Shown here: positions 37,829 through 45,722 of the stretch, piece after piece
Layout: the number at the start of each line of letters is the position of its first letter
Numbering within the stretch: position 1 is the first letter of the stretch
Assembly: GCF_000482705.1 (NCBI RefSeq)
Contig: NZ_AXWO01000018.1
Coordinates: forward strand, 51,167-115,166
Reading direction: 5' to 3'
Origin: Glycomyces arizonensis DSM 44726
Lineage (GTDB): Bacteria > Actinomycetota > Actinomycetes > Mycobacteriales > Micromonosporaceae
DNA: 64,000 bases
Translations under genes and position numbers: made by a program
Notes under the pieces: generated by a model
What the model was told of the DNA's origin: nothing
Database searches by the model: none
What the model saw: the letters and a program-made list of their open reading frames with translations, nothing else

Positions 37829-38914
37829 TCAGCGGTGCTCCTCCAGCACACTCACCACGCGCCGCGCCGCGCGCCCGTCGCCGTAAGGCTCGGTCCGCGC
37901 CGACCGCGGCGCTGGCCGGGTCGCGGTCGAGCGCCACTGCGCCCGATCCATGCCTTCGGGATGGGGGACCAGCACATTCCAGCCGTCGTCGAGCGTCTCG
38001 ACCCATTCGGTCTCGGCCCGCAGCGTGGTGCAGGGCCGCTCCAGCAGGAACGCCTCCTTCTGCAGGCCGCCGGAGTCGGTCAGCACCCCCCGCGACGCCA
38101 GCACGGCCGCGACCAGGTCGCGGTACGGCAGCGGCGGGACGACCGCGACGGCGCCGACGGCCAGCTTGAGCCCGTGCTCCTCGGCCTTGGCCGCCAGGCG
38201 CGGGTGCGCGGGCAGCACCACCGGCACCGGCAGGTCCGCGAGCGCGCCGATCAGGGCCGCGAGCCGGTCGGGGTCGTCGGTGTTCTCGGCGCGGTGCAGC
38301 GTCGCCACCAGGAACGGCGCCGCGGCGTCGACGCCGTCCGGCAGCGGCGGCCGCGCCCGTCCGCCGTCGAGGACCGCGTCGCGGGTGTGGAAGCACACGT
38401 CGGTCATCACGTCCCCGACGCGCACCGCCCGCTCGGCCAGGCCCTCGCGCGCCAGGTGCCGCATGGCCTCCTCGGTCGGGGCCAGCAGCAGGTCGGCGCA
38501 GTGGTCGGTCATGACCCGGTTGTGCTCCTCGGGCATGCGCCGGTTGAACGAGCGCAGTCCGGCCTCCAGGTGAGCGAGGGGCAGATGCTGCTTGACCGCC
38601 GAGAGCGCCCCGGCGATCGTGGAGTTGGTGTCGCCGTAGACGAGCACCCAGTCGGGCCGCTCGGCCTCCAGGACCGGGTCGAGCGCGGCCAGCATCGCGC
38701 CGGTCTGGGCGCCGTGGGAACCGGAGCCGACGCCGAGGTGGAAGTCGGGGGCGGGGATGCCCAGTTCGGCGAAGAACGCGTCCGACAGCCTGGAGTCGTA
38801 GTGCTGGCCGGTGTGGACGATGCGGTGCGTGTGGCCGGTGCCGGCGAACGCCCGGGCGATCGCCCCCAGCTTGACCAGCTGGGGCCGGGTGCCGACGATG
38901 CTGACGACTTTCAC
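37829..38914 (-). CDS. wbpI: UDP-N-acetylglucosamine 2-epimerase-family enzyme, WbpI-like
   Basis: A 361-residue non-hydrolysing 2-epimerase. Family segments are VSIVGTRPQLVK, VYGDTNSTIAG, HLEAGLRSFNRRMPEEHNR and LTDSGGLQKEAFLL, which carry the expected His, Asp and Glu residues. WbpI converts UDP-GlcNAc3NAcA to UDP-ManNAc3NAcA, the last step of the pathway. The gene is grouped with WbpA, B, D and E homologues; otherwise it would be called WecB/MnaA. The GTG at 38914 has GGAGGG 9 nt upstream; the longer reading from 38998 runs into intergenic repeats. Confidence 0.87.
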   Translation of the reverse strand: MKVVSIVGTRPQLVKLGAIARAFAGTGHTHRIVHTGQHYDSRLSDAFFAELGIPAPDFHLGVGSGSHGAQTGAMLAALDPVLEAERPDWVLVYGDTNSTIAGALSAVKQHLPLAHLEAGLRSFNRRMPEEHNRVMTDHCADLLLAPTEEAMRHLAREGLAERAVRVGDVMTDVCFHTRDAVLDGGRARPPLPDGVDAAAPFLVATLHRAENTDDPDRLAALIGALADLPVPVVLPAHPRLAAKAEEHGLKLAVGAVAVVPPLPYRDLVAAVLASRGVLTDSGGLQKEAFLLERPCTTLRAETEWVETLDDGWNVLVPHPEGMDRAQWRSTATRPAPRSARTEPYGDGRAARRVVSVLEEHR

Positions 38915-39032
38915 TGGCGGTTCCCTCCGGGACGGGTGCGTGGCGGTGCGGTGCCGGTCGCCGTATGGGACGAAACCGTCCACCGTCGTGCGGAGCATAT
39001 ATGAGAATGGCAGCGATGAATTCTTCCTCCTT

Positions 39033-39153
39033 TTTCAGAGAACGGCGAGTGAACCGCCAGGGTTTGTAGGATATGAATTGCCAGAAAGGGCCTGCTTTCA
39101 GGAAACGGAGAGTGAACCGGCGCGGTTTGTAGGATGTGCCTCGCCGGAAAGGG
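39033..39153. repeat. Two imperfect 58-nt repeats between divergent genes
   Basis: Units 39033-39090 and 39096-39153 align without gaps at a period of 63 nt and share about three quarters of positions (TTTCAG, GTGAACCG, GGTTTGTAGGAT and GAAAGGG cores). The stretch is lower in GC than its surroundings. It lies in the 343-nt region between the 2-epimerase gene (minus) and the glycosyltransferase gene (plus), so it may regulate both. Changes between units fall at all codon positions, which argues against coding. Confidence 0.65.
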
Positions 39154-39257
39154 TCGGCCGCCGCGATACCGGGCGCCGACGCATTCCTCAGCCGTAGAAC
39201 CAGGCGCTTCTCCACGCCTCGCAGGGAATTGAGAACGCCGCCAGAGCCGGAGCAGTT

Positions 39258-40766
39258 GTGAACCATTCTCGAAAACGCATCGTGATGCTGGTGCAGAACG
39301 GTGTCGTCGGCGATTCCCGCGTCCAGAAGGAGGCCGAATGGGCGGCCGAGGCGGGCTGGGACGTCGTCCTGCTCGGCCGGGCGCCGAAGAAGCGAGCCGA
39401 GGAGTGGACGCTCGGCAAGGCCACGGTGCGGCTCGTCCCCGTCGTCGGCGTCCTCGACCGGCGCCGCCACGAAGTGCGCGGCGGCCGCCTGCGCAGCCCC
39501 CTGGCCTACCCGCCCGGCCCGCTCGAAGCCCACCGGCGCCGGCAGCGCCGCGTCTGGAAGGCCGAGATCGACCAGCTGCGGGCCCGCCGCGCGATCGAAC
39601 CGAGCGCCGCGCTCCGCCTCGAACTTTTCGCCCGCCGGGCCCACTACGCCGTCGTCGGCGCCTGGGTCGAGGCCCGCTGCGAGCGGAGCAGGCGGCTGCG
39701 CGAACGCCGCAAGCACGCCTCGGGCCGCATCGACCGCCTCAGCGCCAGAGCCTGGCGGGCGCTCCTCGGCGACCGGGCCTGGCGCCGCCTCGACCCGTCC
39801 CTGTGGGAGCTCGAACTCGCCTTCGGGCCGGTCATCGACAAGCTCAAGCCCGACCTGATCCACGCCAACGACTTCCAGATGCTCGGCGTCGGCGCCCGCG
39901 CCAAGGTGCGCGCCCTCGCCGCCGGACGGCCCTGCGCGCTCGTGTGGGACGCCCACGAGTTCCTCCAGGGCATGCAGTCGTGGAAGCCCCACCCCTGGTG
40001 GCTCCCGGCGCAGCAGGCCCACGAACGCGAGTACGCCCCCCGCGCCGACGCCGTCGTCACCGTTTCCGAACCGCTGGCCGACCTGCTCGTCGACGCCTAC
40101 GCGCTGCCCGAGCGGCCCGCCGTCGTCATGAACGCCCCGGACGTCAGGGACGCATGGGAGCCCGCGCCGAGCCTGCGCGAGCACTGCGGCATCGACCGCC
40201 GCACCCCCCTCATGGTGTACTCGGGCGCGCCGCTCGAACAGCGCGGCATGCACCTCATGGTCGAGGCGCTGCCGTCGCTGCCGGAGGCCCACGCCGCCTT
40301 CGTCGTCTCCAAGCCCAGCTGGCGCTACGTCAAGCGGATACAGGAGCGGGCCGCCGAGCTCGGCGTCGCCGACCGCACCCACGTGCTCACCTACGTCCCC
40401 TACCGGCAGATCGTCCCCTACCTCTCGGAGGCCGACGTCGGCGTCCATCCCCTGCGGACCGGCATCCTCAACCACGAGATCGCCTTGAGCAACAAGTTCT
40501 TCGAGTACGCGCACGCGCGCCTCCCGCTCGTCGTCAGCGACGTGCGGACGATGGCGGCGGCGGTGCGCGACTTCGGCCACGGCGAGGTCTTCCGCTCCGG
40601 CGACGTCGAGGACTTCGTCAGAGCGGCCAAGGCGGTCCTCGCCGACCCCGAGCGGTACCGCGCGGCCTACGACGGCAAGGTCCCGCTGGAGGAGTGGACG
40701 TGGGGCGCCCAGGTCGCGGGCCTCGTCGCGCTCTACCGGCGCTGCCTGGGAGGACCGGATGACTGA
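39258..40766 (+). CDS. GT-B glycosyltransferase with an arginine-rich insertion
   Basis: A 502-residue GT4-type enzyme. The N-terminal Rossmann half starts RIVMLVQNGVVGDSRVQKEA and is interrupted (about residues 75-195) by a long Arg-rich helical insertion. The domain then resumes with LIHANDFQMLGV. The C-terminal half has VYSGAPLEQRGMHLMVEALP and NKFFEYAHARLPLV. GTG 39258 has GGAG just upstream. It overlaps the next gene by 8 nt and starts the operon of GT4 and small-protein pairs. The insertion is similar in character to the Arg-rich middle of those small proteins. Donor and acceptor are unknown. Confidence 0.82.
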   Translation: MNHSRKRIVMLVQNGVVGDSRVQKEAEWAAEAGWDVVLLGRAPKKRAEEWTLGKATVRLVPVVGVLDRRRHEVRGGRLRSPLAYPPGPLEAHRRRQRRVWKAEIDQLRARRAIEPSAALRLELFARRAHYAVVGAWVEARCERSRRLRERRKHASGRIDRLSARAWRALLGDRAWRRLDPSLWELELAFGPVIDKLKPDLIHANDFQMLGVGARAKVRALAAGRPCALVWDAHEFLQGMQSWKPHPWWLPAQQAHEREYAPRADAVVTVSEPLADLLVDAYALPERPAVVMNAPDVRDAWEPAPSLREHCGIDRRTPLMVYSGAPLEQRGMHLMVEALPSLPEAHAAFVVSKPSWRYVKRIQERAAELGVADRTHVLTYVPYRQIVPYLSEADVGVHPLRTGILNHEIALSNKFFEYAHARLPLVVSDVRTMAAAVRDFGHGEVFRSGDVEDFVRAAKAVLADPERYRAAYDGKVPLEEWTWGAQVAGLVALYRRCLGGPDD

Positions 40767-41973
40767 CCGCCGCGCGAGACGGGTCGCCGTGGTGACGCCG
40801 TGGTACCCCACCTCCGAGGTCCCCTACCGCGGATCGTTCGTGCGGGCCATGGTCGAGGCGGTCGCGCCCGGCTGCGACGCGGTGACCGTGTACCACCTCG
40901 AGCTGTGGGCCGTGCGCCTGCGCGCCGAGCGGCTCGCGCCGATCTGGGAGGCGCAGCGGCGCCTGCTGCCGCGGTCGGTGCCCCCCGTGGCGACGGCGGG
41001 CGGCGCGACCCTCTACCGCGTCCCCGCGATGGTGCCGCCCACCGAGTCCTGGGCGGACCGGTCCGACGAGGCCGCGCGCTGGTTCCGCACCGCCCTCGGC
41101 GGCGAGGCGATCGACGCCCCCGTCGTCCACGCGCACGTGCCGCTCCTGGCCGGCCACGCGGCCCTCGAGAACTGCGGCCCCGGCGCCGCCGTCTACGCCA
41201 CCGAGCACTCCTCGTTCCTCGCCGACGTGCTCGCCCAAGGGGACGCCCGGCGGCGCTACGACGAGATCCTGCACCGGCTCGCGGGCTACTTCGTCGTGGG
41301 CGAGCCGCTGCGCGCGCTGGTCGCCGCGACCTTCCCCCACCACGCCGACAAGATCGGCCACATCGCCAACCCCGTCGACTTCGGCTCCCGGCGCCCCCGC
41401 CCTCCCGCCGGGCTGCGCCGCTGGCTCTCGATCGCCGGCCTGGTGGAACGCAAGCGCATCGACTACCTGCTGCGCGGCTTCGCCCGCTGCCTGGCCGACG
41501 ACCCGGCGCTGACGCTGACCCTCGCGGGCGACGGCGCGCTCCGGGCCGAACTCGAAGCGCTCAGCGCCGAACTGGGGATCGAGGAGGCGGTCGACTTCCT
41601 CGGCGCGGTCGAACCGGCCGACATACCGGGCCTGATGGCCGAGCACGATCTGCTGGTCCACACCAGCCGCCACGAGACCTTCGGCGTCGTCGTCGTCGAG
41701 GCCGCGGCCGCGGGCCTGCCCGTCCTCGTCACCCGCTGCGGCGGACCCGAGCAGGTCCTCCGAGGCGTCGAGTTCGAGGCCGGGCAGCTCATCGACGTCG
41801 ACGACGACCCCGACGTCCTCGTCAAGGGCTTCGCCGAGCTGCGCGGCCGCCACCCCGGCGGCCTCGACCTCGAAGCGGCCCGCGCCCGCCTCCGGCGCCG
41901 CTACTCCCACGCGGCGGTCGCCGACCAGCACTACCGGGCCTGGGGATGGACCGCCGAGGAGGGGGAGCGTTGA
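40759..41973 (+). CDS. GT4 glycosyltransferase, pair 1
   Basis: A 404-residue GT-B enzyme. The N-terminal half has VAVVTPWYPTSEVPYRGSF and HAHVPLLAGHAALENC, then TEHSSFL. The C-terminal half has LSIAGLVERKRIDYLL and the donor-site run HETFGVVVVEAAAAGLPVLV. It is a close paralogue of the gene at 42503, with a 106-nt tract (41590-41695) that differs from 43457-43562 at one base. It overlaps both neighbours. It is directly followed by a small Arg-rich gene. It probably adds a sugar to an acidic polysaccharide built from the wbp-type nucleotide sugar. Confidence 0.86.
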   Translation: MTDRRARRVAVVTPWYPTSEVPYRGSFVRAMVEAVAPGCDAVTVYHLELWAVRLRAERLAPIWEAQRRLLPRSVPPVATAGGATLYRVPAMVPPTESWADRSDEAARWFRTALGGEAIDAPVVHAHVPLLAGHAALENCGPGAAVYATEHSSFLADVLAQGDARRRYDEILHRLAGYFVVGEPLRALVAATFPHHADKIGHIANPVDFGSRRPRPPAGLRRWLSIAGLVERKRIDYLLRGFARCLADDPALTLTLAGDGALRAELEALSAELGIEEAVDFLGAVEPADIPGLMAEHDLLVHTSRHETFGVVVVEAAAAGLPVLVTRCGGPEQVLRGVEFEAGQLIDVDDDPDVLVKGFAELRGRHPGGLDLEAARARLRRRYSHAAVADQHYRAWGWTAEEGER

Positions 41974-42506
41974 AGGTCCTGTTCGTCATGCCCTTCGCGA
42001 AGAAGTACCGCACCATGCGGACCGAGCCGCGCCTCGCGGCCGACGACGGCCACGAAGTGCACCTGATCGCCGAATTCCGGCCCCACTGGGAACACCACTC
42101 GATCGACCCGCGCGTCAACGTGCACTGGCTGCGCACGCACAAGCTGTTCGCCTCCTCCTCGACGCTGGTCACCTGGACCCTGTGCCGCCTCCCGCGCGGC
42201 GTGCTGCGCCGCCTGCGGCGCGGCCCGCTCGCGCGGCCCGCCGCCAAGGCCCTGCGCGCGTGGAACCGCAAGGTCGTGAAGCGGATCGAACGCCGCCGCA
42301 AGCGGCGCGAGGGGGAACTGCGGCAGCGCCACCGCGTCGCGGTGCTGCGCTCGCTCATGGCCGCACACGACTTCGACTGGCTGGTCCTGCCCGAACCGAG
42401 CGCGATCGACCTCCTGGCCGACGACCTGCCCGGCCTGCTCGAACGCCGCCCGGACCTGCGCACCACCTACGCCTATGAGGATTTCCTCGCGGAGACGCGG
42501 GCATGA
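41970..42506 (+). CDS. Small Arg-rich Rossmann-like protein, member 1 of 3
   Basis: A 178-residue protein I cannot assign to a named family. It begins MKVLFVMPFAKKYRTMR, like the first strand and helix of a GT-B glycosyltransferase, and has DPRVNVHWL. A strongly basic centre follows (LPRGVLRRLRRGPLARPA and RIERRRKRREGELRQRH). It ends with DWLVLPEPSAIDLLADDLPG and RPDLRTTYAYEDF. There is no second Rossmann domain and no E-x7-E donor motif, so it is not a complete glycosyltransferase. TTG 41970 overlaps the previous stop and the next ATG overlaps its own stop. Possibly a partner subunit of the preceding GT4. Confidence 0.75.
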   Translation: MKVLFVMPFAKKYRTMRTEPRLAADDGHEVHLIAEFRPHWEHHSIDPRVNVHWLRTHKLFASSSTLVTWTLCRLPRGVLRRLRRGPLARPAAKALRAWNRKVVKRIERRRKRREGELRQRHRVAVLRSLMAAHDFDWLVLPEPSAIDLLADDLPGLLERRPDLRTTYAYEDFLAETRA

Positions 42507-43822
42507 GCGCGACGAGCCCCGCCGAATCCCCGAGAAACGCCCGTGACGGAGCGCCCATGAAGGAGACTCAGAGCATGGAGCGGCGGATCCTCGGCCCGGC
42601 GGACACTGACGCGTCATCGCCCGCCGCGGCAACCGGTCGGGAGCGGCACGTCGCGGTCGTCACCCCGTGGTACCCGGACGCGGAGGCGCCCTACAACGGC
42701 GCCTTCGTCGAGGCGATGGTCGAGGCCGTCGCGCCACGGCTCGACCGGATCGACGTCTACCACGTGTACGGATGGCAGATCCGCGGCAACGCGGCGCAGC
42801 GGCGCTCCAGCTGGGACCTCCAGGAGCGGCTGCTGCCCCGCTCGGCCCACCCGGTCCCCGGCGTCGGCGGATCGGCGCTGCGCCGCATCCCCGCGCCGGT
42901 GCCGCGCACCAAGGACTGGGCCGTGCACGCCGAGACCTCCGCGGCATGGCTCGGCAAGGCCCTCGGCGGCAGGCCGATCGAAGCGCCGGTCGTCCACGCC
43001 CACGTGCCGATCCTCGGCGGCCACGCCGCACTGGAGCACTGCCTGCCGGACGCCCGCGTCTACCTCACCGAGCACTCCTCGTTCCTGGAGACGGTGCTCG
43101 CCCAGCCCGCCGCCAGGGACCTGTACGACCGGGCCATGGACCGCTGCGCCGGCTTCTTCGTGGTCGGCGCGCCCCTGCGGGAGCTGATCGGGCGCACCTT
43201 CCCCCACCACGCCGACAAGATCCGGTACATCCCCAACCCCGTCGCGTTCGACACCAGGCGCGAGCACCCGCCCGCCCGGCTGCGGCGGTGGCTGTCGGTG
43301 GCCGCGCTCTCCGAACGCAAACGCGTCGGCTACCTCCTCGACGGCTTCGCCCAGTGCCGCGCCGACGAACCGGACCTGCACCTGACCGTCGCGGGCGAGG
43401 GCCCCCTCCGAGCCGAGCTCGAAGCCCGACGCGACGACCTCGGCCTGGCCGGCGCCGTCGACTTCCTCGGCGCGGTCGAACCGGCCGACATACCGGGCCT
43501 GATGGCCGAGCACGACCTGCTGGTCCACACCAGCCGCCACGAGACCTTCGGCGTCGTCGTCGCCGAAGCCCTCGCGGTCGGCATTCCGGTCCTGGTCAGC
43601 CGCTGCGGCGGGCCCGAGCAGATCCTGGAGGGCGCCGAGGACGACGCCGGCCAGTTCTTCGACGTCGACGACGATCCCCTCGCCCTGGTCGAGGGCTACC
43701 GGCTCCTGCGCGAACGCCACCCCGAGAAGACCGACCTCGACCGGGTGCGCGAGCTCCTGCGCGGCAGATACTCGCCCGAAGCGGTCGCCGACCGCCACGT
43801 CCGGATCTGGTACGGCGAGTGA
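42503..43822 (+). CDS. GT4 glycosyltransferase, pair 2
   Basis: A 439-residue GT-B enzyme closely related to the one at 40759. It has VAVVTPWYPDAEAPYNGAF, HAHVPILGGHAALEHC, TEHSSFLETVL and HETFGVVVAEALAVGIPVLV. Relative to the paralogue it has about 40 extra N-terminal residues; an internal ATG at 42575 with AAGGAG upstream would remove half of them and may be the true start. The 106-nt near-identical tract in the donor domain suggests duplication with later conversion. A second small Arg-rich gene follows after 29 nt. Confidence 0.85.
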   Translation: MSATSPAESPRNARDGAPMKETQSMERRILGPADTDASSPAAATGRERHVAVVTPWYPDAEAPYNGAFVEAMVEAVAPRLDRIDVYHVYGWQIRGNAAQRRSSWDLQERLLPRSAHPVPGVGGSALRRIPAPVPRTKDWAVHAETSAAWLGKALGGRPIEAPVVHAHVPILGGHAALEHCLPDARVYLTEHSSFLETVLAQPAARDLYDRAMDRCAGFFVVGAPLRELIGRTFPHHADKIRYIPNPVAFDTRREHPPARLRRWLSVAALSERKRVGYLLDGFAQCRADEPDLHLTVAGEGPLRAELEARRDDLGLAGAVDFLGAVEPADIPGLMAEHDLLVHTSRHETFGVVVAEALAVGIPVLVSRCGGPEQILEGAEDDAGQFFDVDDDPLALVEGYRLLRERHPEKTDLDRVRELLRGRYSPEAVADRHVRIWYGE

Positions 43823-43851
43823 CCGCGGCGAGCACGAATGGAGCCCCGCCG

Positions 43852-44388
43852 ATGAACGTCGTGTTCCTGGCCCCGACCAGCCGCCGCCGCAGGGCGCTCG
43901 CGATCGAGACCGCCCGCGCGGCCGACGAGGGCCACCACGTGCTGCTCGTCACCGAGCGTGGCTCGGCGTGGCAGGGCGGCGGCCTCGACCCCCGCGTGCG
44001 CGTGCACGTGATCGCCACCGCGCACCTGCGCGCGACCGAGCGGCGGACGACGCGCCTGTTCGGCCGCCGCCTCCCCCTCGGCCTGCTGCGCCGCATCGGC
44101 CGCGGCCCGCTGCGCCGCCCGGCCGACCGCCTCGCCCGGAAGTGGCGCTCGACCGTGGTCCGGCGGCTGGACAAGCGGCTCGACGCACGCACGCGAGTCC
44201 TCCGGGAGCACCGCAAGACCGAGCGGACGGCCGAGGAGTGCACCGGCTGGAACCCCGACTGGATCGTGCTGTGCGAACCGGTGGCGCTGCGCCGGTGCGC
44301 CGGATTCCTGCCGCCCCTCCTGGACGAGCGCCCCGACGTCCGCACGTCCTACATGTTCGAGACGCCGCTGGAACGGAGCCGCTCATGA
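43852..44388 (+). CDS. Small Arg-rich Rossmann-like protein, member 2 of 3
   Basis: A 178-residue protein, the same length as member 1. It has MNVVFLAPTSRRRRALAIET, then DPRVRVHVI, then LPLGLLRRIGRGPLRRPADRL in a very basic centre. It ends DWIVLCEPVALRRC and RPDVRTSYMFETPL. The shared order DPRV.V, LP.G.LRR..RGPL.RPA and RPD.RT.Y..E shows it is a homologue of member 1. ATG 43852 has GGAG 7 nt upstream; GTG 43819, overlapping the previous stop, is an alternative. It overlaps the next gene by 4 nt. Function unknown; it may act with a neighbouring GT4. Confidence 0.75.
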   Translation: MNVVFLAPTSRRRRALAIETARAADEGHHVLLVTERGSAWQGGGLDPRVRVHVIATAHLRATERRTTRLFGRRLPLGLLRRIGRGPLRRPADRLARKWRSTVVRRLDKRLDARTRVLREHRKTERTAEECTGWNPDWIVLCEPVALRRCAGFLPPLLDERPDVRTSYMFETPLERSRS

Positions 44389-45722
44389 GCATCAGCGCTG
44401 CTCGCCGTCCCCGCCTGCTCTACCTCGCGTTCTACTTCCCGCCCTCGCGCGCCAGCGGCGTCTACCGCGCCCGCGCCACCGCCAACCACTTCGCGGCCGC
44501 GGGCTGGGACGTCACCGTCATGCGGGCGCCCGACCGGTTCTTCGAAACGGTCACCGGTTCCTCCGACACCGCGCTGACGGACACGGTGGACCCCGCGATC
44601 GACGTGGTGCAGGTCCCGATGAGCCTCTTCGAGTGGGAGACCGACATCGCCAGATACGGGCGCTTCCGCGGCAACGCCCCGATCCTCGCCAAACGCTGGA
44701 ACGACTGGCAGCAGCGGCACCTCTTCCCCGAGCGCTACCAGTCCTGGGCGCGCCACTGCGTCGCCGAAGGACGGCGCCGCCACCGCCGGGGCCGCTTCGA
44801 CCTCATCATCGCGACCGGCAACCCGTTCGCCGCCTTCGGCGCCGCCTGGGCCCTCTCGCGGCTCACCGGAGCGCCCTACGTCGTCGACTACCGCGATTCG
44901 TGGACGCTGGACCTGTTCGCGGGCGCCGACGCCTTCCCGCCCGGGCACCCCGCCTGGAAATGGGAGCGGCGGGTGCTGCGCCGCGCCGCGGCGTCCGTGT
45001 TCGTCAACGACGCGCTGCGCGGATGGCACGCCGAGCGCTACCCGGGCGCCGCCGACCGGATGCTGGTGGTGCCCAACGGCTGGGACCCCGACTGCCTCGA
45101 CGCGGGCGACGTCGCCTCGGGAGCGGACCGGCCGCTGTCCTACGCCTACGTCGGCACGCTGACGGCGAACCAGCCGGTCGGGAGCATGATCGAGGGCCAC
45201 CGGACCATGCGCGAGCGCGGCGACCACGCCGACGCCGGCCTCGACCTGTACGGGCACCTCGGATTCTTCACCGGCAGCGCCGAGCAGCTCCGATCCAAGC
45301 TGGGCCTGGAGTTCGACGAGCCCGACGCGCCCGGCCTCCACTACCGGGGCCCGGTCTCGAAGGCCGCCGTCGGCGAGGCCTACGCCGCCAGCGATGTGCT
45401 GGTCTTCCTGGCCGGCGGCTCGAAATACGTCACCTCCGGCAAGGTCTTCGAGTACATGGCCACCGGCAAGCCGATCGTCTCGGTCCACGAGCCCGGCTGC
45501 GCCGCCGAGGAGCTGCTGCGCGACTATCCGCTGTGGTTCGACCCAGGCAGCCTGGAGCCGTCCGACGTCGCCGCGGCCATGGCCGCCGCGGGTGACGCGG
45601 CGCGCAAGGACGACCCGGCCACCGCCGAGCGGGCGCGGGCCTACGCCGCGTCCTTCACCAGGCACCGCGCCCTGGAGCCGTTCGAGCACTGGGCGCGCGA
45701 GCGGATCGGAGCGCGGCGATGA
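44385..45722 (+). CDS. GT4 glycosyltransferase, pair 3
   Basis: A 445-residue GT-B enzyme of a different subgroup. It has YLAFYFPPSRASGVYRARAT, IIATGNPFAAFGAAW and YVVDYRDSWTLDLFAG in the N-terminal half. YAYVGTLTANQPVGS and SGKVFEYMATGKPIVSV lie in the C-terminal half. The DYRDSW and FEYMATGKP segments are typical of GT4 enzymes in capsule and O-antigen clusters. ATGA overlaps occur at both ends, so it is tightly coupled to the small genes on both sides. Donor unknown. Confidence 0.86.
   Translation: MSISAARRPRLLYLAFYFPPSRASGVYRARATANHFAAAGWDVTVMRAPDRFFETVTGSSDTALTDTVDPAIDVVQVPMSLFEWETDIARYGRFRGNAPILAKRWNDWQQRHLFPERYQSWARHCVAEGRRRHRRGRFDLIIATGNPFAAFGAAWALSRLTGAPYVVDYRDSWTLDLFAGADAFPPGHPAWKWERRVLRRAAASVFVNDALRGWHAERYPGAADRMLVVPNGWDPDCLDAGDVASGADRPLSYAYVGTLTANQPVGSMIEGHRTMRERGDHADAGLDLYGHLGFFTGSAEQLRSKLGLEFDEPDAPGLHYRGPVSKAAVGEAYAASDVLVFLAGGSKYVTSGKVFEYMATGKPIVSVHEPGCAAEELLRDYPLWFDPGSLEPSDVAAAMAAAGDAARKDDPATAERARAYAASFTRHRALEPFEHWARERIGARR

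Noticed and set aside
38811..39197. A plus-strand frame that reads the 39033-39153 repeats as repeated peptides
   Set aside because: The 63-nt period keeps the frame, but differences between units fall at all codon positions and no ribosome-binding site or homology is seen.
36645..40811. A 1388-codon open frame on the minus strand
   Set aside because: It runs antisense through several well-supported genes, has Arg/Pro-rich low-complexity content, and no domain. High GC creates such shadow frames.
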